Source: Conchocele bisecta (lineage: Eukaryota; Mollusca; Bivalvia; Lucinida; Thyasiridae). Taken from it: a DNA stretch of 64,000 nt. Shown piece by piece: positions 1-10,895 of the stretch. Positions within the stretch are counted from its first letter, which is position 1. Every line of letters begins with the position of its first letter. Under the pieces are notes generated by a model that was not told where the DNA came from, ran no database searches, and saw nothing but the letters and a program-made list of their open reading frames with translations. Made by a program: the position numbers and the translations under genes. The DNA is taken from NCBI GenBank assembly GCA_029237695.1, contig CM055275.1:3350160-3414159 (forward strand). Reading direction: 5' to 3'.

Positions 1-396
1 TATTAGATGCTCTAATGGACTTGTTCTGTGATACGCTTGTTTAACAAGGACACCATTATCACAAAGCTAATCCCATCGCTGTCAGCCTTGATAATAGAAA
101 CAAAGAAGAAAAAATAAAAGTGCTTTGACCTTGGGCGGTCGGACGTGAATCATATGGAAAACAACGCACGATCCCTAGACACACATTGCGGCCAAATATT
201 ATTAAAATCGGTGGAGCGGTTCATAAACTATTTCATAGCAAGTTTCTTATTAAACTCGTGTTTTATAAATATCATGTTAAAGCATCACTCATGTAAGATT
301 CTCTATTTATCGTTAAAGTACATTATTTATTGTGTTACCATGGTTACTACAGTCAATGTGTTGCAATTGTATTCTTCCATGCGACCTTATACGACT
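1..396. other. No recognised feature
   Basis: AT-rich sequence with no coding frame that resembles a known family and no clear repeat shared with the rest of the window. Confidence 0.5.
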
Positions 397-638
397 GGGG
401 GCCGTTTCACTAAACTTCGTACGATTAAAATGTTCGTAAGTGCAAAATTATGAAAAGTCTGTAAATTTCACATTAACAATGTTTTCTTGTAAACAATTAT
501 TGGATTTACATTTATTGAGCATATGCTGCATATGCAGCATATGCTCAATAAATGTAAATCCATCAATTGAAATTTCCAGACGATTCTAAATTTCCACTTA
601 CGAACGTTTTAGTCGCAAGAAGTTTACTGAACGGCCCC
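397..638. mobile_element. Foldback MITE, family A (copy 1)
   Basis: The ends are inverted repeats: GGGGGCCGTTTCACTAAAC on the left, and its near complement ending ACGGCCCC on the right. Both are followed inward by a 'cttacgaacattttag'-type stretch. The centre (501-561) is an almost perfect palindrome around TGCATATGCA. Sister copies lie at 3845-4090, 22726-22955, 27063-27288 and 45027-45273. The termini resemble those of the Harbinger-type element at 55505-57252, so A may be its non-autonomous relative. It has no coding capacity. Confidence 0.8.
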
Positions 639-849
639 TGGTTCAAAAATATGGCACAAATTGTAACCATCAATTCCATGTCTAGACATTTGTATTTCCG
701 TTGGAGATAACTAATCATTTTCGTTGATGTACATGTTATTAGCAATTAGATAATTTGCTTAATGTGTCAATTCCGTGTGTTATATAATATTATGACTATG
801 ACACGCAAAGATCACAGGTTGAAATAACGGACGAAGGTCTATAAATACC

Positions 850-1194
850 TTAAAGGTACATACCAACTCAGTAGGCACAACATGTTCTTTATATCAGAGA
901 CATCACATCATCTGAGACAAGTTCTGGCCAAATAAACATTCATTCACAATTGCCACACGTATTGATTGACATTATTAAACATTTTATATCAGAAGTAAAT
1001 TTCCACACTGATAGCAGGGGCGATAACCGTGTTTCCTTAAAATGTTAACGGACATTACTATGTATTCTCTGTATTTATTTTTCAATGTGCAATGATCATA
1101 CTTTATAATACTGGTGGAATAGTGACACAATTATACACTTATTTAATTAATTTAAAGAACATTATGTGCCTACTGAGTGGGTATGTACCTTTAA
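850..1194. mobile_element. TTAA-flanked MITE, family B (copy 1)
   Basis: It starts TTAA-AGGTACATACCAACTCAG and ends CTGAGTGGGTATGTACCT-TTAA. The target duplication is TTAA, and the inverted ends carry the 'cccactcagtaggcac' core. This is a short 345-bp version of an element of about 480-510 bp. TTAA duplications are typical of piggyBac and Kolobok transposons; the superfamily cannot be decided without a transposase. Confidence 0.8.
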
Positions 1195-1316
1195 ATATGC
1201 TTAAACCATCAATAAATTAAAAACAAATAAGCTATAAAATATTTTTTTAAAGGAGCAAAAAAAATTGTTTAGCATATTTCTTTTTCATTTATTGATGCAT
1301 TTAGGCATATTTAATG
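1190..1316. repeat. Foldback element, family O (copy 1)
   Basis: The inverted halves read 'aaatatgcttaaaccatcaat' and 'attgatgcatttaggcatattt', around an AT-rich centre. The same unit is at 2750-2992. It abuts the right end of the B element. Confidence 0.6.
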
Positions 1317-1419
1317 AATTTGTATACCTCGGTCCGTTACTACAACCTGTGGCAATGATGGCTGTATCAAGCCTAGTATCGACATCAGCTCAGTCTATTG
1401 CCAGTTCTGTATCGGCTCA

Positions 1420-1577
1420 ATTTAACAATTCGTTTTCACGAAATAAAAACGAATTGTTATATTGTGGGAACGAATTGTTAATTCGCGGGAACGAATTGTT
1501 AAATTGAGGGAACGAATTGCCATTTTGTGGGAACGAATTAATAAAAAAAAATCAATTTCCCCTGCGGGACTCCGTAG
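1420..1577. mobile_element. Palindrome-array MITE (family P, copy 1, left end missing)
   Basis: It holds repeated 'gggaacgaattgtta' units in alternating orientation, so neighbouring units fold on each other. The right end reads CCCCTGCGGGACTCCGTAG, the complement of the left end of the copy at 26371-26530. The matching left terminus is absent here. Confidence 0.65.
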
Positions 1578-1606
1578 TATCAAGTATATTGTGTGAAACC
1601 GTTGTG

Positions 1607-2074
1607 TTAAAGGTGCATGACCTCTCAATCAATAGGCACAGAATGTTCTTTAAACAAGTGTTTAATTGTGTCACTATTCCACAAGTTCTAAATATTACAA
1701 GTGCCCGCTAGTGACTCAGACAGGCTAGTTTCATATGCAAATGAGGCATGATGTTTGTTTAATTATTTTCATATATACTAATTAATTGCGTCACCTGAAA
1801 AAAATAATGTTATCGACAGATTATAAAGTTTGATCATTGCACGTCAAAAATTAGATACAAAGAGTAGGTAGTAATGTCCGTTAACAATCTAAGGCAACAC
1901 GGTTATCGCCCCTGATAACAGTTTGAAAATTTACGTCTGATATAAAATGTATAATAATGCCAATCAATACGTGATGTAATGGTGAATGAATGTTTATTTT
2001 GCAAGAAAATGTCTCAAATGATGTCTCTGATATAAAGAACAGTTTGTGCCTACTGAGTGGGCATGTACCTTTAA
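1607..2074. mobile_element. TTAA-flanked MITE, family B (copy 2)
   Basis: TTAA at 1607-1610 and 2071-2074 bound inverted ends (AGGTGCATGACC on the left, GCATGTACCT on the right). The interior matches the other B copies in reverse: 'cctcatttgcat'-like, 'ggtgacgca'-like and 'ggttatcgcccctgat' segments. Non-coding. Confidence 0.8.
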
Positions 2075-2083
2075 GGAGTCTTT

Positions 2084-2338
2084 ATCAGGTAACCTGCCCT
2101 GTATTGACCGAATACGTACTGACTGATAACATATTGTTGTACATGTATCAGGCATTGACCTGATATAAACATCCGGGTTACAACGAAGTGAAAACTGACG
2201 TTCCATTGGTCGGATGACGTCACGTGACGTCACCGAATGATATCAATGTAATGACGCAACGTAAACAAGTCCGCGTTCTGTCCATAGATAACGACGTCAT
2301 CTGTGGTCATTTCGTGAATAAGACGTTACCTGATAAAT
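2084..2338. mobile_element. Foldback element, family N (copy 1)
   Basis: It is bounded by TATCAGGTAACCTGCCC and its inverse GTTACCTGATAA. It contains the palindromic stretch GACGTCACGTGACGTC. The same sequence appears in the opposite orientation at 10072-10312. Confidence 0.65.
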
Positions 2339-2359
2339 AGAATACCAGGCTAGTGTCTT

Positions 2360-2464
2360 TGATATCAAGTTTATCAGGCTCGGCTCGGAAACGGTAGGAA
2401 TTCCTCGGCAAGCCTCGGAATTCCTACGCGTTTCCTAGCCTTGCCTGATAAACTTGATATCAAA
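2360..2464. repeat. Long imperfect hairpin
   Basis: The arms 'tttgatatcaagtttatcag' and 'ctgataaacttgatatcaaa' enclose 'ctcggaa...gtaggaattcct' repeats. It is attached to the N element. A relative of the inner arm, present as two tandem 'aaaatgtaggaaatcctcgg' units, is at 10345-10435. Confidence 0.6.
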
Positions 2465-2628
2465 ATACACTAACATAGGTAGTCTCTATTTATATTCCTG
2501 ATCATCATTTCATTCAAATATAATCATGATAATTGCTTCGTAAATGGGATGACATCAAATAAGGTTAATACATAGCATGTCATAAACATATATGCCACCT
2601 CCAATAACATATATGGTGTGTAGTTTTA

Positions 2629-2708
2629 CTACAGTGGAACCTCTCGAAACCGGACACCCTGGGGCTGGGAACTCCCCAGGGTGTCCGGTTTCGAGAGGCT
2701 CCAGTGTA
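2629..2708. mobile_element. TA-flanked pogo-like MITE, family H (copy 1)
   Basis: A near-perfect hairpin, CAGTGGAACCTCTCGAAACC...GGTTTCGAGAGGCTCCAGTG, flanked by TA on both sides. The CAGTNNAACCTC end and TA duplication fit pogo/Tigger-type (Tc1/mariner superfamily) MITEs. Other copies: 19121-19195, 23619-23690. Confidence 0.75.
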
Positions 2709-2749
2709 AATCCACAGGTTGAAGTAACGGACAGAGGTCTATAAATACA

Positions 2750-2992
2750 TTAAATATGCCTAAAAGCATCAATACATGAAGAAACAAATAAGCTAAACAA
2801 ATTATTTTACTCCCTCAATATACTCCATTAATATGGAGTATATGGAGGGAGTAAAACAAATATTTTTTTTAGCTTATTTTTTTCTTCATTTAGAATTTGT
2901 TTTTTGTTTACTCCCTCCATATACTCCATTACTATGGAGGGAATAAACACATTTTGTTTAGCTTATTCTTTTCTTCATTTATTGATGCTTTT
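2750..2992. repeat. Foldback element, family O (copy 2)
   Basis: The inverted ends 'atgcctaaaagcatcaat' and 'attgatgctttta' enclose palindromes of ACTCCCTCCATATACTCCAT. The palindrome-array MITE at 2992-3502 is inserted at its right end, interrupting the terminus that is intact in the copy at 1190-1316. Confidence 0.6.
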
Positions 2993-3502
2993 ATACGGAA
3001 GCATGGAGGGGACATGTGTGTTTTTTTATTTATCTCGTGGCCACGACTTATTATGTCGTGGCCACGAGATAAATACACCTAAAGATCTCGTGGCCACGAC
3101 ATAATTCAGGTGTGTTTTTTTTTTATTTATCTCGTGGCCACGAGATAAATACACCTAAAGATCTCGTGGCCACGACATAATTCGGGTGTGTTTTTTTTTA
3201 TCTCGTGGCCACGACATAATAAGTCGTGGCCACGAGATAAAAAAACAAAAAAAACACACCTGATATGTCGTGGCCACGAGATCTTTAGGTGTGTTTTTTT
3301 TTATTTATCTCGTGGCCACGACATAATAAGTCGTGGCCACGAGATAAAAAAAAAAAAACCCACCTGAATTATGTCGGGCCACGAGAACTTTATGTGTTTT
3401 TTTTTTTGTTTTTTTTTATTTTTCTCGTGGCCACGACCATAATAAGTCGTGGCCACGAGATAAATAAAAAAACACACATGTCCCCTCCATGCTTCCGTAC
3501 GA
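2992..3502. mobile_element. Palindrome-array MITE built of TCGTGGCCACGA units (family I)
   Basis: The terminal inverted repeats are CGGAAGCATGGAGGGGACAT and its complement ATGTCCCCTCCATGCTTCCG, flanked by TA. The interior is an array of the 12-bp perfect palindrome TCGTGGCCACGA, separated by 'ataat', 'gataaat' and poly-T/poly-A spacers in alternating orientation. About a dozen units are present. Open frames here are a by-product of the array. Confidence 0.8.
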
Positions 3503-3844
3503 ATCGGTTACCGTAAATATAAATAAAAACTAGAGCACGTGAATGTAAGAAATAAACGGTATTCGGTTCTTTGTGAAAGTTATAAGTTATTGTAAATAAC
3601 TTTCAGAGCACCCATAAAACACATATGCCATCGTATTTGGTGCGATACATATCATCAAAATCCGTCCGTTTGTTAGGAAGATTTTAATGAAAATCTACTG
3701 TAAAGATGACGTCACATATTACGTCACGTCGGAAAATCGGGTTCGGAAACCACGTGATCCCAAACCTTGCGTATTCTATACGGCGCATTTAGTTGCCATC
3801 TCGGTCATGTCGTACAAGCCATTGGTCCGTTTCACCTCTCACCT
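3503..3844. other. No recognised feature
   Basis: No repeat partner or coding similarity is seen in this stretch. Confidence 0.4.
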
Positions 3845-4090
3845 GGGGACAATTTCACTAAACTTCGTATGACTAAAATGTTCGTAAGTGCAAATTTAGC
3901 ATCGTCTGTAAATTTAAATTGATGCATTTACATTTAGTGAGCATAGGCTGCATATATATGCAGCCTATGCTCAATAAATGTAAATCCAATAATTGTTTAC
4001 AAGGAAACATTGTCAATGTAAAATTTACAGACTATCATAAGTTTGAACTTACGAACATTTTAGTCGTACGAAGCTTAGTGAAACGGTCCA
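3845..4090. mobile_element. Foldback MITE, family A (copy 2)
   Basis: Left end 'ggggacaatttcactaaac', right end 'aagcttagtgaaacggtcc', with a central palindrome at about 3925-3988 around TGCATATATATGCA. The interior matches copy 1. Confidence 0.75.
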
Positions 4091-4198
4091 CTGCTCACCG
4101 GCGGCGTAGGATTTTCATCAGTGTACTGTTCTACCTGTTTCGAATCGTGTTTTATTGCATATACATGTGTAATGGGTTTTTGCAGTGTAATAATACAC

Positions 4199-4350
4199 CA
4201 GGGCCCGGTTGTTCAAAACATCCGTTAGCTTAACGGACTGTTAAATCATTAACTGAATGGTTAAAATCTCTGTTTTAACAGAGATTTTAACCATTCAGTT
4301 AAGGATTTAACAGTCCGTTAAGCTAACTGGTGTTTTGAACAACTGGGCCC
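4199..4350. mobile_element. Perfect foldback MITE, family J (copy 1)
   Basis: An almost uninterrupted 75-bp stem. The arms start GGGCCCGGTTGTTCAAAAC and the centre is TCTCTGTTTTAACAGAGA. The second copy is at 27394-27567. Confidence 0.8.
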
Positions 4351-5574
4351 AGTGTAATAAATATGCAAATAAGCTCACCACATAAAACATCTTAGGTAAT
4401 CAATACACCTTCGAATAATGATCATGTGCTTAAGCATTAATATAATATAACATTTATGATAATTCAATATGATATTTATTAACTCGTTGACTGATATCAT
4501 AAGAAAAGAGGCTATGCCACGTTTCTTATTGAATCAGTTTAATAAATATCATATTATATCATCACTCATGTAAGATCCGCTATTAAAGGTACATGCCCAC
4601 TCAGTAGGCACTCAGAGACATAATCTGATACATGTTATGACAAGTTATGTTAATGTCTTTGCTTCAGATTCAAAACCAGAGACCTGGAACACACCAAAAA
4701 CGATATGTTACTTAGTGCTGTTTGGCCTAATTCGACACGAAATATTGAAAATGTTTTAATTTTGGCGGCAATCTTGGATTTTCGCCATAATCTAACATTC
4801 AGAGTGGTCTGATGTCAAAATATTTACTGGATTTGTATTTATCACATCATTTGGCCATATGATAGGGTATGCATGCAAAAACAATGATATTTTCCCACCC
4901 CTAATATTAGTATAACCTGGCGTGTGGGACTCTAGGTTTAAAGTATTTATAGTATACATTAAATGTGACACCTGAATAAAGTATGTTCACTGCACATCAA
5001 AATACAATGTATAAATAAATGGACTAAATAGTTGTTTCCTTTATTATTTTATGAAACACGGTTATCGCCCCTGATATCAAACTGGCAATTCGCAATTGAT
5101 GTTAGAGCACACAAATAGTTTAGCTATATAATTTAACCCAATGCCACACAGTAATGCCAGTCTCTCATACTGTCACTAATCGTATGGATGCTGTACATGA
5201 CCTGCAGCCGGATTGTACTGGTTCTGCATGAATTAAACAATAGGTTCACTTAATTTTAAGAAAGACCAATCCAACCTCGTCATGTCCCCCAATATTGTTC
5301 ACATTGTTTGGCCACGAAGCCTGTGTTTACATCACATGACCAACAGGTTCAGTGTTTTCTTTTAAATGCTACAAATATGATGAAGACTGGTGTTAAAAGC
5401 AGCCCAAAATGTTCCTCAAGTGAAACTGGGTAGTAATGGATCAAGATTTGCAAGCAAACTGTGCGTGCAACCTCAAAATACCCGCATTATTTCTTTTTAT
5501 ACCGGACTACTTGTGCATAACCCCTTGGCGATTTCGTGCCCTTTAATAATCTCTAACCGTTGATATAAAAATAC

Positions 5575-5697
5575 ATAGAGAATAGTAAGTTAGTGCCGTG
5601 AATGGGAAGACATATCTGGCAAGGCTTAGGAAACGGGATAGGCGCGGGTGCCGCGCAAGATGTTTTTCCCATTCACGGCACTAACCTTGTATGCAGA
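5575..5697. mobile_element. Foldback MITE, family E (copy 1)
   Basis: The inverted arms carry 'gttagtgccgtgaatggga' and its complement, with GC-rich inner arms (GGAAACGGGAT). Other copies: 11035-11192, 17909-18128, 55072-55205. Confidence 0.7.
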
Positions 5698-6062
5698 AAG
5701 TAATATTATAGGGAAACATATTTTTCGAGTATTTTTTCGATACGACATTTTTCTGGCAAAATTAACATTGATTTACCATTACCAGACATACTAATTGACA
5801 GTATTATACTTTCTATACCAAACCCGAATTGCCAGCTTGATATCAGGGTCGATAACCGTGTTTCCTTTAAACAACTATTTATTACATGTATTTATTTTTT
5901 GATGTGCAGTGACAGGACTCCAGATAAGGAATTAGTAATTGAGTATTCTCGCTCCATCATTTCTGAAGCAATTGTGTATTTCAACATTTTAATTGGGTAA
6001 AATAAAATGACACTACTGTTTACACATCAACAGACAGCAATTGTTGAATAGTTTGCTTCGAT

Positions 6063-6140
6063 AGGAAAACACTTCTTGGTATTTCATTAGAATTGTCTCA
6101 TTGGAGACAATTCTAATGAAATACCAATATGTGTTTTCAT
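6063..6140. repeat. Perfect hairpin
   Basis: The arms 'tggtatttcattagaattgt' and their exact complement are separated by a very short loop (CTCATTGGAG). Confidence 0.65.
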
Positions 6141-6753
6141 GAAAAATAAGAAATATATGCTATATTTGTGGTCTGTATATTGTTTTCTGCAGCATGATAA
6201 AGGTACCAAAACATTTGTATTGCTTTTTGATACTTGCTACTTTATGATACATGTATGTCGATAAAATATTTATTCAGGTGACGTATTTAGTTGATATAAA
6301 TAATTAACAAAATATCCTGCCTCATTTGCATAGGAAAATAGCCCGATACCACCGCGAATCTCTATCAGTAACTTCAATATTACTAAATGATTATATCGGT
6401 GTTGAGGGCACTCGTAATTCTTAAAACTGGTGGAATTGCTACACAATAATACACCTATTTAATTTCCATAAATAAAAGTGTGTACGTACTAGATGGGACG
6501 CCAGCGAGTCTCTCAGATACCCTACCTCATTTGTATTTATCAAAACAGCTTTATACTATACGCGCGTTTCTATCAGTAGTTTAAATATTAATAAATTATT
6601 GTATCTACATAGCGGGCAATCGTAATGATTAAAACTGATGGAATACTACATGTAACACAAATATACATTTTAATATTTATTCGTATAAAGAACATTTTGT
6701 TACTACTACGTGGGACCCAACTATCAACTGTAGCTGCAATTCCATCTAATCAG

Positions 6754-7219
6754 TGTGTTTGTGTATTGGGGTTTAACGGCCTATCAACAGCTAAGGTCAT
6801 TTAAGGCCGGGTCATTGGGTTTAGTACTAAATCCCATATATTACCAGTACAAGTACAAGTACATGTACATGTTCAAGTACATGTACAAATGGGGGGAGGG
6901 GGAAATCCCAAAATCAGAACAGTTACTGAATATTTACAATATATATCTTCAGCCCAGAAATCAGAATAATCATGATCTGATGCGAGGTCCTCGCCACACC
7001 AGAATCACTTGGCCACCTCCCAAAAGCAGTAGAATCAGTAATAATCTTACTGCTTTTATAACGGGCAATAACCCAATTCAACTCACAGGTAACAAACATG
7101 ACAAAAGAGCCAAAGATAAAAATGTACTTGAGGGCCAAACCAGGCAAATCGTGATTCCTATAAGGAGGAACCCCTACCGTTAATTTACGCCGTCACATTC
7201 ACCCGACCAACCACCCACC
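6754..7219 (-). mobile_element. Short retroposon, family F (copy 1)
   Basis: The 466-bp unit is bounded by an 11-bp direct repeat, CATCTAATCAG, at 6743-6753 and 7220-7230. On the minus strand it ends in 'ggccgttaaaccccaa', the tail that precedes (CAAA)n in the copy at 18410-18861. Variable-length flanking duplications plus an A-rich tail indicate target-primed retroposition. I see no clear pol III boxes or RT frame, so it may be a SINE or a LINE 3' fragment. Confidence 0.7.
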
Positions 7220-7305
7220 CATCTAATCAGAGAGCAACATACGGGTTAACGGTTGAGAAACGGCGACCGTGCGGCGTTGGTGGCTAGTGTTGACTGTAGA
7301 GATTA

Positions 7306-7519
7306 TCAGTAGCATATTTCAACATTTACTTTGAGGGAGAAATTTTCAATTTAAGGATAAATTTATTAATTTTTATTATACTGAATTTATCCACAGGCAT
7401 TTTGGCTGTGATAATGTAATACATTCAGTATAATAATTCTGCATACTTTTAATTATCAAATATATGCAGTTGTCAGTTGTATATGAAATAATGCATTTCA
7501 TGAAAAATAAATGATTGCT
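7306..7519. mobile_element. CWG-flanked MITE, family C (copy 1, truncated)
   Basis: It starts CAG-TAGCATATTTCAACAT, then 'ctttgagggagaaatttt'. The central palindrome has the arms 'ttatactgaattta' and 'gtgataatgtaatacattca', and the right terminus is lost. Full copies at 20200-20504, 34901-35206 and 52004-52266 define the family. Confidence 0.7.
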
Positions 7520-7962
7520 CGTGTTTCTTTGTAATGCATTATTCGTATTTATTATACCTCATCGTAAATTCGACACTTTGCATTGGTTAATTCCCTACCA
7601 CGTGGTATAAAGCAATTGGCCATATGTACCCTGAGGGCAATAATGCCATGACATAATATAATTATGGACCGTTTCGGCCGAAGATACCCGAAGTCTGGTC
7701 ACGGAAACTACCAACATTAATTGGAGTACCTTGTAGTTTATCGCGCATCGAAACCGAAAGTACCGAATGAGATGAAAGCAGACGCTGACTAGTACCCCCG
7801 TTGTATTACCCCTATAAGAGTAAAGCATTGTAAACCGGGCACTTGATACTCTCTACACCACTCTGACACCTTATTGACTAGATGCCGACTGTATCCTTGG
7901 ATTGCTGGTAAGTGATATTGTGTGCAATGTGAAATGTTAGTTATATTCGGTATAATAAAGTA
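7520..7962. other. No recognised feature
   Basis: No repeat partner or credible coding frame is seen. Confidence 0.4.
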
Positions 7963-8106
7963 AATGGTGCCCTTGGTTGAGGGGATATTGTGGATTATCT
8001 CCCCTCGAGAAAATTATCTCCCTCGGCTGCGCCTCTGGAGATAATGTTCCCTCGGGGAGATAATCCCCAATATCCCCCTCAACCAAGGGCACCATTTATA
8101 TAATGT
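7963..8106. repeat. Long hairpin
   Basis: The arms 'aaatggtgcccttggttgag' and 'ctcaaccaagggcaccattt' enclose inner inverted GGGGATATTG and GGAGATAAT segments. Confidence 0.65.
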
Positions 8107-8754
8107 ATTATATTTGTTTCATATGGCTATGTCTAGATACCTGCCTAATGATTGACCTTGAGCTTAAGTCAGGATATACTGGGTATGAGTGATTGATCAC
8201 CAAGCTACGTGAATTACAGGTTGATCTATGAAGATGGTAGGATCGTTACATTTATTGTGATTAGATGATTGTCGGCTTGAGAAATTGGAATATCTCAAGA
8301 ATTTCTCTCTATGTTGAGATTATTGAGGTATTTATTGACTTCATCCGATGTTGTTTTAACGTTTCTTGCGTTCTTCCGATGAATGAGCGGCCTTGTGACA
8401 GTTGCAATTATGATATATCCTGCTTATTATTGGGTCGTAATGAGTAAATTGGTTTATTTGCAGGATTGTTGAAGGGTGAGCACACAATGACATTGTGCTT
8501 TTCCTGTTCAATAGCTTCATGATTGCTAGTGTCATACCGTGCATTTGTCGGGAGAACGTGACTTATTTTCAACTGATGGTAGAAATGACAATGACTGCTA
8601 GTACGTTGCCAATGCCCATGGTATCACACCTGAATTATACAAGTACCATAATACAGTTATTTAACTGCTCTTTTATTTTGTTAAGTCCTTTAAATTCCTT
8701 TAAATTCCATGTGGTAGAAATGAGTGATTATGTACAAACATACATACATACATA
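8107..8754. other. No recognised feature
   Basis: It contains only short frames without family resemblance and a CATA run at about 8740-8756. Confidence 0.4.
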
Positions 8755-8756
8755 CA

Positions 8757-8961
8757 GGGATTCCGCTTGCGATCGCCACTTTCGCAATTGGCGATAAAAA
8801 TAAACAATTGGCGATACAAAATTACAATTTTCGAAAAAAAAATCATTTATTTTTTCGAAAATTGTAATTTTGTATCGCCAATTGTTTATTTTTTATCCTA
8901 TTTGTTATTCCTTTTTTTTTGAAGTGGCGATTTTTTTATTTTCCCCAGCGGAATCCCTGAC
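8757..8961. mobile_element. Foldback MITE with CAGGGATTCCGCT ends
   Basis: The ends CAGGGATTCCGCT and AGCGGAATCCCTG are exact inverted repeats. Inside are long arms ('caattggcgatacaaaatta' and complement) around an A/T-rich centre. It is inserted in a CATA microsatellite. Confidence 0.75.
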
Positions 8962-9092
8962 ATACTCCTGCAGGAGCCTCATACATGCAACCTGACAATT
9001 GACAACATAATACAAAACGAGACGATACAAACGCATACATTACTACATTTTAACCAAATTACAGATGCAGAATGTTATAAAATGTCACCCTG

Positions 9093-9350
9093 TGACATTC
9101 GGAACACCCTCATGCCGCCATTAACATGATCTCGACCTTTTTTATCTTCACATGTTTGCGGAAACACTTGCGTCAAAAAGATTTAAAAGTTTCTTCATCA
9201 CTGTATAACATTAATATTACTTGATGGATTGCTACAACATTTGGAACACACCCATGCCCGCCAATAACATGACCTTGGTCTGTTTGACCTTCAAATGGTT
9301 GTGGAAGCACTTGGCCATTTTTTTATGTCAAAAAGTTTCTTCAACCTTGA
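9093..9350 (+). repeat. Two-copy tandem repeat, about 142 bp
   Basis: Units starting 'acattcggaacac' (about 9095) and 'acatttggaacac' (about 9237) share 'catgcc', 'taacatgac' and a 'tgacctt'-like core. The copies are diverged. Confidence 0.5.
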
Positions 9351-9550
9351 CCTGTCTCGTGTTTTATGCATGCACTTCGCTGACGGTTTTTGTGATGTGT
9401 ACTATAGCACAATCCCATGATCATGTTACGGTCAAATGTCTCGGCAAGCGTGACACCACTTCCGTGGCGGAATTCTTGTTAATTTGTTCAACCCTTCTCC
9501 TCACTCTCCCCCTCCTTCTTGCTCCACGTTAAATTCCCAAAAAAATCATT

Positions 9551-9907
9551 ATAGGAATGAATGGCATTTTTTGTGGACTTTATCGGGGTATAAACTTGGA
9601 AAAGTCGCGGGAATACTGGACGAAGGCCGGAAGGCCTCATCCAGTATTCCCGCGACTTTTCCAAGTTTATATCCCCGATAAATTCAACAAAAAGGCCATT
9701 CATTCCTTATAATTCCAGCATATGAAACAAATTCATCAAGAAAATGTGTTTATTTTCCGTTTTCTTAAGAATTATTTTAACTGCGCCTCACGGTTACGGA
9801 AAGTAGTTCGGCGTGGGACTTTACTGGGATATAAATTTTGGACAGAGACTTGCTACGGGCCAATCAAATGTTATGGAATTGTGTAAATATTTTTGTGCTG
9901 GAATTAT
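9551..9907 (+). mobile_element. MITE, family D (copy 1)
   Basis: The 5' half is a long hairpin (9555-9712): TATCGGGGTATAAACTTGG, then TCGCGGGAATACTGGACGA, with exact complements. It is followed by a conserved 190-bp tail ending 'ttttgtgctggaattat'. Other copies: 15503-15750 (inverted), 15870-16214, 41452-41807, 54486-54646 (hairpin only) and 57651-58008. Confidence 0.8.
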
Positions 9908-10071
9908 AAAATCGTTTCTCGCAATAAAATCAATATGTGATCCAATTCCATCAAATAACAACAATTGTGGAGGGTGTTTTTTGTTATTGATGAAAAAGCA
10001 CTTACACTTACTTAAATATATTTTAAATTGAATGTGCTTAATTGTCAAAAGTTCGTCGGCGGAAAAACGTG
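9908..10071 (+). repeat. Repeat family R fragment
   Basis: It shares 'gttattgatgaaaaag' and 'aaaagttcgtcggc' with 24335-24480 (inverted), 25735-26095 and 51230-51433. Confidence 0.55.
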
Positions 10072-10435
10072 ATAACAGGTAACTTTTTATGCACGAAAAT
10101 GACCACATACTTATGACGTCGTTATTCAAGGACAGAACGCGGACTTGTTTGGGTTGCGTCATTACACTGACATCACGTGACGTCATCCGACCAATGGAAC
10201 GTAAGTTTCACGTCGTTGTAACCCGGATGTTGATATCAGGTCAATGCCTGATACAACCCTATGTTATCAGTCCGTACGTATTCGGCCAATACAGGGCAGG
10301 TTACCTGATAGAAAACGTTACATGTTTATCTTAAAACCACCAGGCTCCGCTCGGAAAATGTAGGAAATCCTCGGCGAGCCTCAGAAAATGTAGGAAATCC
10401 TCGGCGAACCTCGGCGAGTTTCGGAATTCCTACAC
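10072..10435. mobile_element. Foldback element, family N (copy 2) with adjacent tandem units
   Basis: Positions 10072-10312 are the inverse of 2084-2338, including CATCACGTGACGTCATCCGA and the TTACCTGATA end. The following 10345-10435 has tandem 'tgtaggaaatcctcggcga' units. Confidence 0.65.
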
Positions 10436-10473
10436 CACGATTGTTCTCTACATTGTTGACATACTTATGTGCC

Positions 10474-10672
10474 AGTGACTGGAGAAGACCCAGGTCATCC
10501 TGTGCATCCGCACAGTCTGATCAGGATCTGCACTCTTCGCCAATCTGTCAACGAAACATCCGGCATGCTTCTAACAGCAATATGGATCGTTATCAGACGC
10601 TACAGGCTTGTGCTATTTGATCAGGAGCTACATTTGTCACAAATCCCATAAGCCCCATTTCTCCAGTCATAG
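10474..10672. mobile_element. Foldback MITE, family G (copy 1)
   Basis: The inverted ends are 'gtgactggagaa' and 'ttctccagtca'. The interior has 'cagtctgatcaggatctgca' and 'gctacatttgtcacaaat' motifs shared with 29282-29493, 46246-46455 and 26322-26938. Confidence 0.65.
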
Positions 10673-10756
10673 TCACACATTATTTTTGCGAGACAATCCA
10701 TGTGATTGTGTACATAAGAAGATGGGAGACCTGTCATGAAAACTATTTACTGAAAC

Positions 10757-10806
10757 TCAGCACTTACGAACATTTTAATCGTAGGAAGTTTAGTGAAACG
10801 GATCCC
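10757..10806. repeat. Family A end fragment
   Basis: 'cttacgaacattttaatcg' followed by 'aagtttagtgaaacgg' matches the right end of family A. Confidence 0.5.
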
Positions 10807-10895
10807 TATATGGCACACTCCAATGTTAACGTATTGAAATGGTACATGTATTATACTTTGAAAGAAAACACGCGAGATATCGCACATTTGTCCCC

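Larger units (their letters stand above)
4585..6710. mobile_element. Decayed and rearranged family B copies
   Basis: It opens with TTAAAGGTACATGCCCACTC at 4585. It then contains scattered B segments in both orientations: 'aaacacggttatcgcccctg' near 5055, 'gataaccgtgtttcc' near 5850, and two successive right-half copies ('cctcatttgcat...gcgggca') at about 6280-6490 and 6520-6715. No intact boundary pair remains. The insertions at 5575-5697 and 6063-6140 lie inside it. Confidence 0.5.

Noticed and set aside
8265..9532. Several 60-100 codon frames
   Set aside because: No homology pattern, no splice context, and partial overlap with a foldback MITE and a tandem repeat.
9488..9703. Recurrent MNGLFVEFIGDINLEKSREYW-type frames (also at 15806-16012 and 57599-57802)
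   Set aside because: They arise from the hairpin arms of family D MITEs, which read open on one strand.
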